From assembly GCA_017311185.1 (NCBI GenBank), contig JAESUZ010005104.1:62001-126000 (forward strand): 64,000 nucleotides of DNA, given 5' to 3'. The notes below the pieces were generated by a model, which had not been told where the DNA came from, ran no database searches, and saw nothing but the letters and a program-made list of their open reading frames with translations. Both the position numbers and the translations under genes were made by a program. The DNA comes from Proteles cristata cristata (lineage: Eukaryota; Chordata; Mammalia; Carnivora; Hyaenidae). This document shows, piece after piece, positions 45,401-57,314 of the stretch; the first letter of the stretch is position 1; each line of letters starts with the position of its first letter.

Positions 45401-47890
45401 GCTACAAAGGGCGCCTGTGCTCTGAGGCAGTGAGCCAGCGTGGGGACCTGGGGACCCAGAGCAGCGGGTGACGGGCTTTCTCCCTGGTAAGGGTCAGTGG
45501 GGGGTGGTATGGGCCTCCAGCCACATCTGATGACACACAGTCCCCCAAAGTGTTCTGGGAGGGGATGCGGAGAGCAGCTCAGGGCAAGAGCAGGAGTGAC
45601 AGGAATCCAGAGTACAGTGTGGCTCAGTGTGGTCCCCAGAGGCACTCTTCAAAGGTATGCATTCGGGGGTCATCAGGAGCCCGGACAAGACCTCCTCCGA
45701 GGTGTCTTAGCACCTCTGAGGCTCTCTGTCCTTACAGCAGCTCTGCGATCTCGTGAGAAGCCTAAGGTATAGATATGAAATGTGCCAACATGGAGACTCT
45801 CCCAGAGGCATTCATACATTGTAAGATCCCATGGGGACACGTGCTTGTGAAAGGCAGAGCATGGGGCTGGAGCACTGGCAAGCTGGAGCAGCCAGGCAAA
45901 GTAGGGAAGCTTCCAGCCCTTTCCCTGTGACCTGCCTCTCCTGCCAGAGAAGGCGAGGCTTCCAAAGGCTGGCTCTAGCTCCCCTCCATACCCCAGGTCC
46001 TCAGTATGCCACACGAGCATCAAGCCAAGACAGATCAGGAAATTCCCCCAGAATAAACAGGATGCAGGGGGGACTCCGGACCCTGCCACCCAGCCATGCA
46101 GGCCCTGTCCCTCAGTGGCCTTGACACTTGCCCGGTCTGTGTCACTCCGCCCCGTGCATGCTGGCCACGGGGCCTTGGCACCACCCAGGGAGGATGTGGC
46201 AGGTCAGTGGTGCAAGTACACTGCCTATCACAGCCAGGTAAGAAGGCAGACACCAGGGCCCTCAGAGCGGGCATCCGTCACCTGGTTTCCAAGGTCTCTG
46301 ATAACTGACCGCACTGGACAAAGGCAAGGAATCAGGGTCTCATCCCCAGCCCTTATTCTGGCTGCAGGCTCTGGAGAATCCTCTACCTCTGGGCATACCA
46401 CCAGGGTCGGAGCCAAGAGGGCATGGGTTCAAGGAGCTGTCATCTCTGATGCCTGAGTGCAGAATCTGCTTACTTCTCCAGGGTGAAGACAGGGCTCTTC
46501 CTTTCCTGGAGCAGAGAGGCCAGTATTCCTGGCACATCTATGGCAGGCCAGAGCCATGCACTGCCCTCAGGAGGGGGTCCCGGCTGGTGGGAGATAGGCC
46601 AGCCACCATACACCAGGAGCCCTCCAAACTCCTTCCACTGGATGGGACCAAATGTCCAAGGTCTGCGGCCAGCTAGAGCAAGCCTTGATAATGCATGCAT
46701 GAGGCAAGGCCTATGTTCCCCAGCAGGATGCTCTGTGCTGAAGTTGGTGCTTGCCCCTTCCCTGTTCCAAACGCTTTTTAAAGTGAAGCCCATGAGGAGC
46801 CTGACGGCAACCATCAGGGTCTTCTCTGGGTTGGAAAGCAGCAGGGGGTGGAGTCGTGGAGCCTGGGGCTGCTTTTGCAGGAAAAGAGGGCCCTTCAACA
46901 TCACCGGTGGCTCTGGATGGCACGCGGGAAGCACGAGGTTTGGCTGCCAAGCGAAAGCGCTTCTGACCAGGGGTTCAGACCAAAGAAGCATCACCAGGGT
47001 GCATTTGGGTGCTGGACCTGGGAAGTAGGACCTCTAGGAAAAAGGACTCACTCAGACTCACTCCCCTGCCTCAAGCTCTTGCCAAAGTTCATTTTTGCAG
47101 CCATGACAGTTCACAGCCACCCATAGGTACTGGCATGTCCTAAAGGGAGCCCTGCTGTGTGTTCCCACCTGGTGAGAAGCTGCACGTGGCCTCCTTGGCA
47201 GGACACATTACTGATGTGCTGAACTGGTCCTCCCTCTGGACCTTCCCAGGCAGCTGGGGGCTGTGGTGGGGGGCTGCGGCGGAGGTGGGGGGGGGGCTCT
47301 TGCCTCCACAGCAGCCACCAGCCCTGCCTGGCTGTATCGCAATGCACCACAGGTAGGGCAAAGTGGTGGTTGCCAGGCTTCTCCCCCAGGGTTTCTCGCT
47401 GGGGTTGGGGGGTCAGCATGCCATAGGCCCATAGCATAAAGTGCTGCCCACAGGCCAGGAGGGAGGGAAAGGGCCATAAGCACTGAGTACGGAGGCCCGG
47501 GGAGCCACCTAGAACAGGGCAGAGGGGTCCTGGGTAGGTGCCTGCCAAATCAGGGCCCAGGAAAGCAGAGAAGTCTGTAGATCTGGGGGTGACAATGGGC
47601 ACTGTGAGGGTGTTGCCGGCCAGGTGTCCCCACCTGCAGGCTGCTGGGAGGAGGATCCGCATGTCGGGTACGGGCCTTGCTGCCAAGAAAACATCACAGC
47701 TCTCCCAGACCCCCTGCCCAGGGCCGGGGCCCACGGCTCCCGTAACAGACACTGGTCTTCAGCAGGGATCCAACCAGAGCACCTGAGGCCTCAGAGGCCT
47801 GTCCCGGGCCGCAGGACCAGCCGCCCTGGGGTCTGGAGCAGGCCTGTCTCATGCTCCCCGTCCATACCCAGTGGGGCTGTTTTGGCTGCA
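42408..47890. other. Intergenic, mostly single-copy-looking DNA without a recognised gene
   Basis: About 5.5 kb between SINE clusters. AT-rich around 43,100-43,260; otherwise mixed. Frames up to 213 codons occur (47,111-47,752, minus), but they overlap others in antisense and show no domain. A non-coding RNA gene cannot be excluded. A MIR or L2 origin of parts is likely but not resolvable by eye. Confidence 0.4.
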
Positions 47891-47892
47891 TC

Positions 47893-47998
47893 GGGCATTC
47901 AAGATAATTTTGAGGATCAAAAAACAGAGACTGGCAACAACAAAAAGACAACCTAATTCCAAAATGGGCAAAGAACTTGACTGACGTTTCTCCCAAGA
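47893..47998 (+). mobile_element. L1 fragment
   Basis: 'aacaacaaaaagacaaccta' then 'ttccaaaatgggcaaagaac' is characteristic of the 3' part of mammalian L1 in sense orientation. Short and diverged; no intact frame. Confidence 0.7.
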
Positions 47999-48125
47999 GG
48001 AGCCAGCCCGAGATGGGGGCTGGAGATTCCGGAGACCCACCTCGTCCCAGGCTTGCAACTGTGGCCTGCACACACAGCCTCCCGTGGGCCCCTCTGCATC
48101 CAGCCTGGGCCTCGGACCATTTTTA

Positions 48126-48329
48126 AGTTTATTTATTTATTTTGAGAGAGAGAGAGAGAGAGAGTGAGCAGGGGAGGCAGAGAGAGAGAGAGAGAGAGAA
48201 TTCTAAGCTGGCTCCCTGCAGTCAGCACAGAGCCCAATGCGGGGCTCAAACCCATGAACCGCAAGATCATGACCTGAGCGGAAACCAGCAATCAGGTGCT
48301 CAACCGACTGAGCCACCCAGGCGCCTCTT
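48126..48329 (-). mobile_element. CAN-SINE, reverse orientation, with GA-rich tract
   Basis: 'gtttatttatttattttgag' start, two GA microsatellite stretches, 'ctgagccacccaggcgcctc' end. Target-site duplication ggMccattttta at 48,114-48,125 and 48,330-48,341. Confidence 0.95.
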
Positions 48330-48341
48330 GGGCCATTTTTA

Positions 48342-49480
48342 GAGAGTTTTCTGAGGACCACGACCTAACCAACCTGGCTTCTATCAATAGACTTAATGTC
48401 AGGCCACACCCCTCCTGCCATGCTGAGCCCAGCCCCCCCCCCACCTCCCTCCTCTCCCCTCGGTTGGCAAGAGCATTTCCATGCCTCCTCTCTTGAGACT
48501 CATCGTGGCACCCCCAATCTTGGCTGGGAGCCCCCTCCTTTGCTCCCTCCTGGCATCCCAGTACCCCCAGAAGCTGGCACACAGCAAGTGCTCTCAGTGA
48601 GGACTGAGTGGGAGAATCCGGGCAAAGGGGTTTCACAGACAGAGAGGCCTGCGCTCCTGACTTTGTCAGGCAGCAGGACATGACAAGGGACTCCATTTGG
48701 GGAGAAAGATGCGGGCAGGGCCTCCTGGATCCCCGGGAGGAGACAGCTGTGACAAGGAGTGGGGATATGCCAAGAACGGAGAGGCGGCTGCCAGCGGTGG
48801 TCTTGGTGCCTTAGTGGTGGCCAGGATGGCATTCCAGGCCTTTCGATATACTGCCTACAGCTCCAGGCGATTCCAGAGGGGAGATGGGGAAACGGGAAGT
48901 GAAGCTGTGTCATGACCTGGGAGCGGAAGGGACTGGAAGTAGCCAGAGTTATGGGGGACAAGTATGTACGAGGCCCCCCACAGCCTCCTTGACCCAGTGA
49001 ACTCCAGTCCCAGTGCCCACTTTTCCTCCACTCCTGGCAGGCCACTGCTGAGAGGAGAATGGCGTTGGGCACAAACCATCTGTCTGATCCGGAGATGGGA
49101 TCTTTCCCAGCCCCACAAATTTCCTGGGGGCAGAGAATAGGACGGTGGCACCAGCTCACCCACAGGCCTGTAGCCATGTGGTCACCTGGCCTTGTCCATG
49201 GCACAGAGAATGTATTTGATAGCTGATGCTTTCTGAGACTCAGATGAAAGAGAGAGGCACGCAGATACTGTGGATGTGTGGCATGGGACAGACGAAGGCT
49301 GCCTGCAGGATGTCAGAGCCTTGGATGGTGAGGCCCCGCAGTGAGGAGGCCAAGGGCACACCATGGGCCCAGGGAAGCCTTGGGCTGCGCTGGTCATGTG
49401 CGCGGACCCGCAGATGTGCTCTTCTCACCCCTGCCTCCCACGGTGGCTATATGAGTGGCCATATGAGCAAGACCGTTATC
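48342..49480. other. Intergenic DNA without a recognised feature
   Basis: Mixed-composition DNA between two SINE insertions. Overlapping frames on both strands show no domain or splice structure. Confidence 0.45.
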
Positions 49481-49493
49481 AGAGTTTACGTGG

Positions 49494-49522
49494 TTTTTTT
49501 TTTTTACTGTTTATTTATTTAT

Positions 49523-49560
<38 letters not shown>

Positions 49561-49757
49561 TGTGTATGAGGCAGGGGTAAGGGTAGAGAAAGAGGGAGAA
49601 ATTGAATCTCAAGCAGCCTCCATTCTGTCAGCTTGGAGCCTGACAGAGGGCGGGGGAGGGGGGGGAGGCGCTCATTCGATCTCACAAACTGTGAGATCGT
49701 GACCTGAGCCGAAATCAAGCGTTAGACGCTTAACTGATTGATCCACCTGGACACCCT
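49494..49757 (-). mobile_element. CAN-SINE, reverse orientation, first of a stacked pair
   Basis: Poly(T), 'tgtttatttatttattttga', long (GA)n at about 49,525-49,557, 'gatccacctggacaccctg' end. The target sequence gagtttacgtg lies before it and gagtttacacgtg after it. Confidence 0.93.
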
Positions 49758-49773
49758 GAGTTTACACGTGTTT

Positions 49774-49994
49774 GTTTGTTTTTTTTAATGTTTTATTTAT
49801 TTCTAGGAGAGAGAGAGAGAGACAGCGTGAGCAGGGGAGGGTCAGAGAGAGAGGGAGTCACAGACTGAAACAGGCTCCAGGCTCTGAGCTGGCAGTCGGC
49901 ACAGAGCCCGACGCGGGGCTCGAACCCACGAACCGCGAGATCATGACCTAAGCGAAAGTCGGACGCTTAACCGACTAAGCCACCCAGGCGCCCC
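49774..49994 (-). mobile_element. CAN-SINE, reverse orientation, second of a stacked pair, little diverged
   Basis: 'ttaatgttttatttatttct' start; the reverse of the intact SINE head, 'agccacccaggcgcccc', ends it. Target copies gagtttacacgtgttt (49,758-49,773) and gagtttacacgttttt (49,995-50,010) flank it. Confidence 0.96.
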
Positions 49995-50610
49995 GAGTTT
50001 ACACGTTTTTTAAATTAAACTTGTTATTTTAAGATGGAACTGCAAGAAATAATACAGCAGTGTCTCCTAATTGTAACATCTTGCAAAACAATATTATATA
50101 TCACAGTCCACCCCCTATAATCCGTGGGAACCTCCATGTCTATAATGTTGTCATTTATGAATGTCACATTAATGGGATCATAGAGTATGTAGCATATGGG
50201 GAATGGCTTTTTTCACTCCACATACGACTCTAGAGATGCATCCAGTTTGCTGTATGTGTAGGTAGCTCCTTCCTTTTTTTTTTTTTTTTTATTATTGAGT
50301 AGTAGTATGTCTACATTATGGACGTACCAAGGTTTGTATTTCAGTTTCTAGCTAATACAGATATAGCTGCTATGAACATTCCTGCGTAAGTGTTTGTGTG
50401 GATGTAGTTTTCATTTCTCAGGGAGAAGTACCCAGGAGTACAATTGCTGGCTCCTATGATAATTGCATGTTTGGGTTTTCAAGAAACTGCCAAAGTGTTT
50501 TCTAGAATGACCAAACCATTTTACATTTCCACCAGCCTTATATGAATGATTTAGTTTCTCTGCATCCTCACCAGCATTTGGTACTGTCACTTTCCCCCTG
50601 GTCTTAACGT

Positions 50611-50614
50611 TCAT

Positions 50615-50669
<55 letters not shown>

Positions 50670-50804
50670 TTTTGAGGGAGGGTGGGGACAGCCAGAGAGA
50701 AAGGAGAGAGAGAATCCCAAACCGGATCTCACCAATGATGAAATCATTACCTGAATTGAAACCAAGAGTCTGATGCTTAACTGACTGGGCCACCCAGACA
50801 CCCC
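50611..50804 (-). mobile_element. CAN-SINE, reverse orientation, with expanded ATTT tail
   Basis: The tail is an (ATTT)n run of about 15 units at 50,613-50,673; the body is shortened; the end is 'gactgggccacccagacacc'. It sits inside the old L1. Confidence 0.9.
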
Positions 50805-50944
50805 TGAAATATTTTATATACAGGGTACAAAATTTAGGTTGAGTGTTTTGTTTGCCTATGGATGTCCAATTGCTCCAACAACATTTGCTTTGTCCTTCCT
50901 TCCCTGAGTTGCTTTTGAACTTTTGTTCAAAATCAGTTGGGCAT

Positions 50945-51159
50945 GGGGTGCCTCCGTGGATCAGGCAGTTAAGTGTTTGACTCTTGTTTTTGGCTCAGGA
51001 TGTGATCTCATGGCTCATGGGATCAAGCCCCCACTCTGTGCTGACAACATGGAGACTGCTTGGGATACTCTCTCTCTCCCTCTGTCTCTGTCCCATGCCC
51101 CCACTTATACACACACACAGACACGCTCTCTCTCTCAAAATAAATTTAAAATTTTTTAA
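50945..51159 (+). mobile_element. CAN-SINE, diverged, host of another SINE in its tail
   Basis: Head 'ggggtgcctccgtggatcag', tail 'caaaataaatttaaaatttt'. Target-site duplication agttgggcatg occurs before the head and after the next SINE (about 51,364). Confidence 0.9.
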
Positions 51160-51345
51160 ATGTTTTCTTTATTTTTGAGACAGAGAGAGACAGAGCACAA
51201 GTGGGGGAGGGGTAGAGAGAAGGGAAGGCTCCAGGCTCGGAGCTGTCAGCACAGAGCTTGATGTGGGGCTCGAATCCACAAACAGTGAGATCATGACCTG
51301 AGCCAAAGTTGGACCTTTAACCGACTGAGCCACCCAGGTGCCCCT
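51160..51345 (-). mobile_element. CAN-SINE inserted in the A-rich tail of the preceding SINE
   Basis: 'tgttttctttatttttgaga' start, 'gactgagccacccaggtgcc' end. The repeated tail sequence ctcaaaataa appears on both sides. Confidence 0.9.
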
Positions 51346-51539
51346 CAAAATAAGTTAAAAAAATAAGTTGGGCATGTTTATATGGATCTATTTTGGGATA
51401 GTAATGCACCCTGTTTCACTGATCTATGTGTTTATCCCTCTGCTAATACCATACAGTTTTAATAACTGTAGCCATAGAATACACACACATTATATACTAT
51501 ATATTAATTATTAATATATTCATATATATTAAGCAGGTA

Positions 51540-51995
51540 GCCTATTTCTTCTCACTTCAGCAAAGTTGCAGAATACAAGATCAATATATGAACATCAGTT
51601 GTATTTCTACATACTAGCAATGAACACATGGAAACCGAAATTATAAATACAATGTCATTTACAGTCTTTCAAAAAATAAAATACTGAGGTGTAAATCTGA
51701 CAAAACACACACGGGATTTACGTGCTGAGACAACAAAATGCATGTGAAAGAAATTAAAGGTCTAACTACAAGGGGAGACATACCATGTTCATGGGTTAGA
51801 AGTCTCAACATTAGAAAGATGTCAGTTCTTCTCATATTGATGTATAGTTATATTCCCATCAATATATAAAATATAAAACTGTCAAAATTCCTCCAAGATT
51901 TTTTTGTAGATATGGATGTTATTATAAAATTCATGTGGAAAGGCAAAAGAGCTAGAACAGCAAACATTCTTATTTTAACCCACTTAACACAGGTT
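51540..51995 (+). mobile_element. L1 ORF2 fragment in sense orientation, inverted relative to its neighbour
   Basis: 'gcagaatacaagatcaatat', 'cagttgtatttctacatact', 'aagaaattaaaggtctaact' and 'ataccatgttcatgggttag' are typical L1 ORF2 text on the plus strand. It is too diverged for an open frame. With the reverse-oriented part to its left it forms an inverted-5'-end L1. Confidence 0.85.
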
Positions 51996-52151
51996 GGACA
52001 TTTCATTTTTTTGTTTTGTTTTGTTTTAAATTATTTTATTGAGATAATATTGACATGTAGTGAAATGCACAGTTCTTAAGCTCTCAATTCAACAAATGTT
52101 GTCAAATAGATAGAACCATGTAAACAAAACCCCAATCAAGACCCCATTTTC

Positions 52152-52340
52152 TGAGGTGGCTGGGTAGTTCCGTTGGTTAAGCGTTCAATGTTAGCTCAGG
52201 CCATGATCTCATGGTTCGTGAGTTTGAGCCCTGCATCTGGCTTTCTGCTGTCACCACAGAGTCTGCTTCAGATCCTCTGTCCCTCTCTCTTTTCCTGCCT
52301 CTCTCTCTCTCTCTCAAAAATAAACAAACTTAAAAATAAA
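52152..52340 (+). mobile_element. CAN-SINE within L1
   Basis: 'tgaggtggctgggtagttcc' head, 'caaaaataaacaaactta' tail. Flanking copies aagaccccatttt and aagatcccatttc. Confidence 0.92.
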
Positions 52341-52533
52341 AGATCCCATTTCATTATCCCATAAAGTTTTCTGTGCCTCTTCCCAGTTAATCACCACCAC
52401 CGCCATACCTGTCCCAGCCCCACACAACTGCTGGTCTGCTATGACCATAGATTAATTTTGCCTATTTTGGAACTTCAAATAAAGGGAATTATGTTAGGAA
52501 TTATGTACTACGTACTTTTGAAAACTCTGACTT

Positions 52534-52742
52534 GGCGTGCCTGGATGGCTCAGTCAGTCAAGCATCCAACTTTGGCTCAGGTCATGATCTCATGGTTTGT
52601 GGGTTCGAGCCCCGCGTCGGGCTCTGTGCTGACAGCCAGCTCAGAGCCTGGAGCCTGTTTCAGATTCTGTGTCTCCCTCTCTCTCTGACCCTCCCCTGCT
52701 CACACACACTCTCTCTCTCTCAGAAATAAAACATTTAAAAAT
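52534..52742 (+). mobile_element. CAN-SINE within L1
   Basis: 'ggcgtgcctggatggctcag' head, 'cagaaataaaacatttaaaa' tail. Flanking copies tttgaaaactctgactt and tttgaaaactcagactt. Confidence 0.95.
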
Positions 52743-53578
52743 TTTTGAAAACTCAGACTTAACCTCAGGATTATTTTGAGATTGATCTATGTTCCTAAGT
52801 GTATTAATAGTTCATTTTTTTTCTGCTGAGTGATAGTTTCTTGCATAGATATGCCACAACTTGTTCATCCATTCACTGTTGATGGACATTTAGGTTGTTT
52901 TCAGTTTTAGGCTATTACAAATACAGCTGCTATGAACATAGATGTTTGGACATATATTTCCCTTCTTCTTGGACACATAATTAAGATAGAACGACTGAAT
53001 CATATGGGTGTATGTTTATAAGAAACTGTCAGCTGCTTCCACAGTGGTGATACAGTTCCACTCCCACCAGCAGTATGTGAGAGGTCTACTTGTTCTGCAT
53101 CCTTGTCAACACTTATTAGTGTCAGCCTTTTATTTTAGCTATTCTAATGTTTGTATAGGGATATCTCACTGCAGTTTTCATTTGTATTTCTCTGATGACT
53201 AATGATTCTGAGTGTTTCTTCAGTGCTTATTGCCCATTTGTATGTCTTCTTTTGTAAAGTCTTTATTAAAATCTTCTACCCATTTTAAAATTGGATTATC
53301 TTTTTGTTACTGATTTGCAGGTGTTCTTAAATATATTCTGGGTACAAGTTTAGTGTCAGATATGTTCACTGCAAATACTTTTTCTCAGACAATGGTTTGA
53401 TTTTCATTTTCTTAGCGGTGTCTTTTGAGAAACAAATGTTTATAATTTTAATAAATTTCAATGTATCAATTTTTTTAATATTTCATGTTTTTTTGCTTCT
53501 CTCCAAGAAATCTTTGGCTACTTTTTCCAAGGTCATGAATATATTCTCCTCTGTTTCTTCTAGAAACTTCATAGTTTT

Positions 53579-53790
53579 TGGGCGCCTGGGTGGCTCAGTC
53601 AGTGAAGCATCTGACTTCGGCTCAGGTCATGATCTTATGGTTCATGAGTTCAAGTCCCACATTGGGCTCTGTGCTGACATTTCAGAGCCTGGAGCCTGCT
53701 TCAGAGTTTGTGTCTTCCTCTCTATCTGCCTCTCCCCTGCTCATGCTCTGTCTCTCTCTCCCTCTCAAAAATAAATAAACATTAAAAAAA
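53579..53790 (+). mobile_element. CAN-SINE within L1
   Basis: 'gggcgcctgggtggctcagt' head, 'caaaaataaataaacattaa' tail. The target-site duplication is not clear. Confidence 0.95.
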
Positions 53791-54020
53791 GACTATGATC
53801 AATCTTGAATTAACTCTTGTGTATAGAGTGAAGTAGAGGTCAAGGTTCATTCTGTCCCTCCCTTTCAGCTTATCCAATAGTCCTAGCATCATTTGTTTTC
53901 AAAATTTTTGGCTTTCCCAATTGAATTGCCATGACATCATTAATGAAAAGCAAGATTTTAGACATACATGGTGGATCTCTTTCTGGGTTCTTTATTCTGT
54001 TCTGAAACAATTGTGTTACT

Positions 54021-54199
54021 GGATAACAATTCAAAACTTAGTGGCTTAAAATATCAGTTTAGTCATTTGATTTTCTATCATGAATTCTATGGGTCAGAAA
54101 TTCAGGAGAGCTTAACTGGGTAGTTCCTGTGATTTAGGCAGAGAATGCCCGGAGGTGGAGCAGCTGGCTGGACATCTCCCTTTCCATGAAGCCTCAGAG
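54021..54199. repeat. Old interspersed repeat of uncertain family
   Basis: 'aaaacttagtggcttaaaat' and 'tctatgggtcagaaattcag' match a widespread mammalian repeat whose family name I cannot fix by eye. Confidence 0.5.
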
Positions 54200-54246
54200 C
54201 TTCTTCTTTTTTTTTTTTTAATTTGTTTTTCTTTCTAAGGGCTTCT

Positions 54247-54473
54247 CCTCCTTCTTCTTTTTTCTTTTTATAGAGAGAAAGAGCATGAGCAGGGTGGAAG
54301 AGCAGAGGGAGAGAGAAATAGAGAGAGAGAGAGAGAGAGAATCTTCAGCAGGCCCCACACTCAGCATAAGCCTGACATGGAGCTTAATGCATGGCCCTGG
54401 GATCATGACCTGAGCCAAAATCAAGAATCGGATGATCAGATGTTCAACCCACTGAGCCACCAAGGCACCCCCC
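54247..54473 (-). mobile_element. CAN-SINE, reverse orientation
   Basis: GA-rich tract, 'ggatcatgacctgagccaaa' and 'actgagccaccaaggcaccc' end. Target-site duplication tctaagggcttct / tcttagggcttct. Confidence 0.93.
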
Positions 54474-54738
54474 CTCTTAGGGCTTCTTTATATCATCTGT
54501 GTGGTTGAGGCAGCCTGGCAATCAAGCTCTGCAGGTAGCCTAGTCTGACAGTTGGCTCTGCAGGTGGGCTCACCTAGCTATTAACCTCTGCAGATGGGCT
54601 AGCCTGGACCCTGAAAGCATGGTGGCCTTAAGGCTGTAAGTGCTAGTGCTCCAGCACCAGGGCAGATGCTGTCTTGTCTGTTCTGACCCAGCCTCACAAG
54701 TTGGATGGCATCACTTCTGTTGTGTCTACTCTTTCTAA

Positions 54739-54949
54739 AATACATTTAAAAAAAAAATGTTTATTTACTTTCTAGAGAGAGATAGTGCAAGTGGGGGAGG
54801 AGCAGAGAAAAAGGGAGACACAGAATCCAAAGCAGGCTCCAGGCTCCAACACAGAGCCTAACGCAGACCTCGAACTCACAAACCATGAGATCATGACCTG
54901 AACTAAAGTCGGATGTTTAACCGACTGAGCCACTCAGGGGCCCCTGCGA
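54739..54949 (-). mobile_element. CAN-SINE, reverse orientation
   Basis: 'aatgtttatttactttctag' start, 'gactgagccactcaggggcc' end. Target-site duplication tctactctttctaa at 54,725-54,738 and tctactgtttctaa at 54,950-54,963. Confidence 0.95.
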
Positions 54950-54963
54950 TCTACTGTTTCTAA

Positions 54964-56585
54964 GACAGTATAAGATCACTTACATTCAAGGGGGACTGTT
55001 AAGAGTCTAGAAGCACATGTAGGATGGAAGACATTGCCGCGGTCATCTTTGAAAAATACAGTCAGTAAAAACTCACCCTGTTTTGGGGTCAATCTCTTAT
55101 CTCTTTGTTCTGCAGACTGGATAATCTACATTGATCTGTTTCTGGCTGGCAGTGTGGGGGTAGACCGAGGCAGACGGCAGGGACACTCCTCCATTGGGAT
55201 GAGTTGCGACAGAGGCCACAGAACAAGGGCAGGGTGGTGGAGAGGAGTGCAGCGTCCAGTGTGCGATCTGGGAGCTGAGGGCCACAGGGTGGGTGGGTGA
55301 TGGGGTCAGGGACAGAGGAAAACGGTTGGGGCAGCAGGCAGCCTGGAGGGCCTCGGGGTGGTGCTGAAGCCCCAGCCTGCGGCTGCGCTGCTCTGACTCA
55401 GGAAGAAACCCCACACAAGCGTGTTTGAATTGGCCAGGGTTCCATGGAGGATGGCAGAGCTGAATGCGGCCGCCTCAGGCTACAAGGGAGGCGCTGAGTG
55501 AGAGGGCGCATTCCATGCTGGCGGCCGCCTGCTCCATGACCGCTGAGGACAGGCCTGGGGCTGTCCTGGCTGGCCAAGGAGAGGACACCAGACTGTGTTT
55601 GGCTGGCTCCCTCTAAGGCATTGACACCCCTGGGGCCCAAAGAGTCTCCAACCATCTCAGTGTTTTTTCCTGCGTGGAGGACCCTCGTTCCCAACTCATA
55701 GATCCAAGGGGATCCCTAAGAAAACACGGTTGACAGAAGGTCAAGCAGCTGTAAAGCCATCCCAAAGTGGCCCTCAGCAAATGCCCCAGCATCTTGGGTC
55801 TAATCTGAGGGGAAGGGGCCGGGGCTGGGGACAACCGCAGATCCTTCCCCTCAGGCTGTCTCCTTGACTCCACCATTTGCCCCTCTTTCCTCAGGCTAAA
55901 CTGCATCCCACCTCAGGGTCTTTGCACATCCTTGTCTGCTGGAGGCTGGCTCCTCCTTGCTGCCATCTCAGCTCACTGGCCTTGCTGGACAGTGTGCTCC
56001 GCCTGGGCACCATGTGCATCTCTCTCCAGCACATGTGGTTCTTTAATTTATGTGTTAGTGTCCCTCTCACATGAATCAAACCCCCGAGAGCCGACCCCTG
56101 GCCCATCTTGTTCACATGCTTCCCCATGACGTGCAACAGGCACAGTGCACAGAGCTGATGGGAGAGGGAAATGACCTGTCTCCTGCAGATGTCGGCCCAA
56201 GGGTGCCTTTTGATTTTTGTTTTTGTTTGCTGCAGCATAGGCAGGTGAGGAGAACTCACCAGGGAGTGCTACCCACCAGAAAGGTACCTGTGAAAGAGGC
56301 TGTGGCCCCCAAGCTTGGGTGAGGGCTGGCACTCCTGGGCCCTTGTCCCATAACTCCAGCCACCCGGGCTGACGTCCCCTGTTCCAACGACAGCATGTGG
56401 CATTGCACACCAGATGGGCCCTTGAGGGACCTTACCTGCTCCTACCCTGGGCTTCCTGTCTGATCCGAGACAGCACCACCCACCAGTTGCTCACAAGAAA
56501 ATCTCCAAATCACATCATTTGTCTCCATCCTCCACATCTGTCAGCAAATCCTAAACATATTCAAAATTTGCTGTCCTCACTTCAT
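54964..56585. other. Intergenic DNA without a recognised gene
   Basis: About 1.6 kb of mixed composition without SINE or L1 text. Several frames of 60-120 codons overlap in antisense and show no domain. Confidence 0.45.
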
Positions 56586-56589
56586 TACC

Positions 56590-56965
56590 ACCGGTATTAG
56601 CCTGCTCGGGCCGCTGTGACAAATACCACGGACCTGGCAGCTTGAACCACAGAATGTACTTCCTCACAATTCTGGGGGCTACAAGTCTGAGATCGGTCGT
56701 GGGCAGGGCTGCTTTCTCCTGAGGCCTCTTGTCCTTGGTCAGCAGACAGCTGTCACCTCCCTGTGTCCTCACACAGTGGTCCCTCTGTGAGTGTATGTGT
56801 CCTAATCTCTTCTTCTTATGAAAACGCCAGTCACATTGGATTAGGACCGGCTCAGATAGCTTCATTTAACCTTAAAGACCCTGTCTGTAAATACAGTCAC
56901 ATTCAGAGGTGCTGGGGTTAGGGGTTCAGCATATGAACTTTGGGGGACACAGTTGAGCCCATCAC
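56590..56965. repeat. Old interspersed repeat of uncertain family
   Basis: 'attagcctgctcgggccgct', 'caattctgggggctacaagt', 'cacattggattaggaccggc' and 'cagcatatgaactttggggg' follow a very common mammalian repeat from end to end. I know the consensus but am not sure whether it is filed under L1 3' ends or LTR elements. Confidence 0.7.
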
Positions 56966-57314
56966 ACCACCCAACTCCACCTCATCTTTCCTACCTCAGC
57001 TTGAGCCTTGGGCACTCTGTTCTGCAGTGCGGACCCTTGAGGATTGCACCTTTAGGTCACAGGCCCTACCCCTCATCAAGCACACAGGCTCACATGAGAA
57101 GCCTACTCTCCAATGCTTGCCTCGCCTTCTCCCTTCACCCTGGGGGCTCTGGCCAACAGGGGCTCTGGCCTCATCACCTTCCCTCAAACACACCAAGCTC
57201 AGTCCAACCCCTCAGGGCCTCCCCTCTACCTGGAGTCAAGTACGAGTGTCACCTGAGCCTTCTCACACAACCCCTCGTCACGCACCTATATATGTAGCAT
57301 ATATATGTGTGTTT

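Larger units (their letters stand above)
50030..51535 (-). mobile_element. Old L1, 3' UTR/ORF2 end in reverse orientation, interrupted by three SINEs
   Basis: The blocks 50,030-50,610, 50,805-50,944 and 51,346-51,535 read as one L1 3' part in antisense. Typical phrases are 'tgggatcatagagtatgtag', 'ctatgaacattcctgcgtaa', 'catatggatgtccaattg'-like text and 'tttcactgatctatgtgttt'. Many substitutions; no coding capacity. It continues at 51,540 in the opposite orientation. Confidence 0.85.
52020..54020 (-). mobile_element. Second old L1 3' region in reverse orientation, interrupted by SINEs
   Basis: Blocks 52,020-52,150, 52,343-52,533, 52,743-53,578 and 53,791-54,020 follow the L1 3' UTR in antisense order ('ttattttattgagataatat', 'aacttgttcatccattcact', 'ctatgaacatagatgtttgg', 'tttgtatttctctgatgact', 'gtggatctctttctgggttc'). 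Degenerate; no coding capacity. Confidence 0.88.

Noticed and set aside
47111..47752. 213-codon minus frame in the SEPTIN5 upstream region
   Set aside because: No domain; overlaps other frames in antisense. Not supported as a gene.
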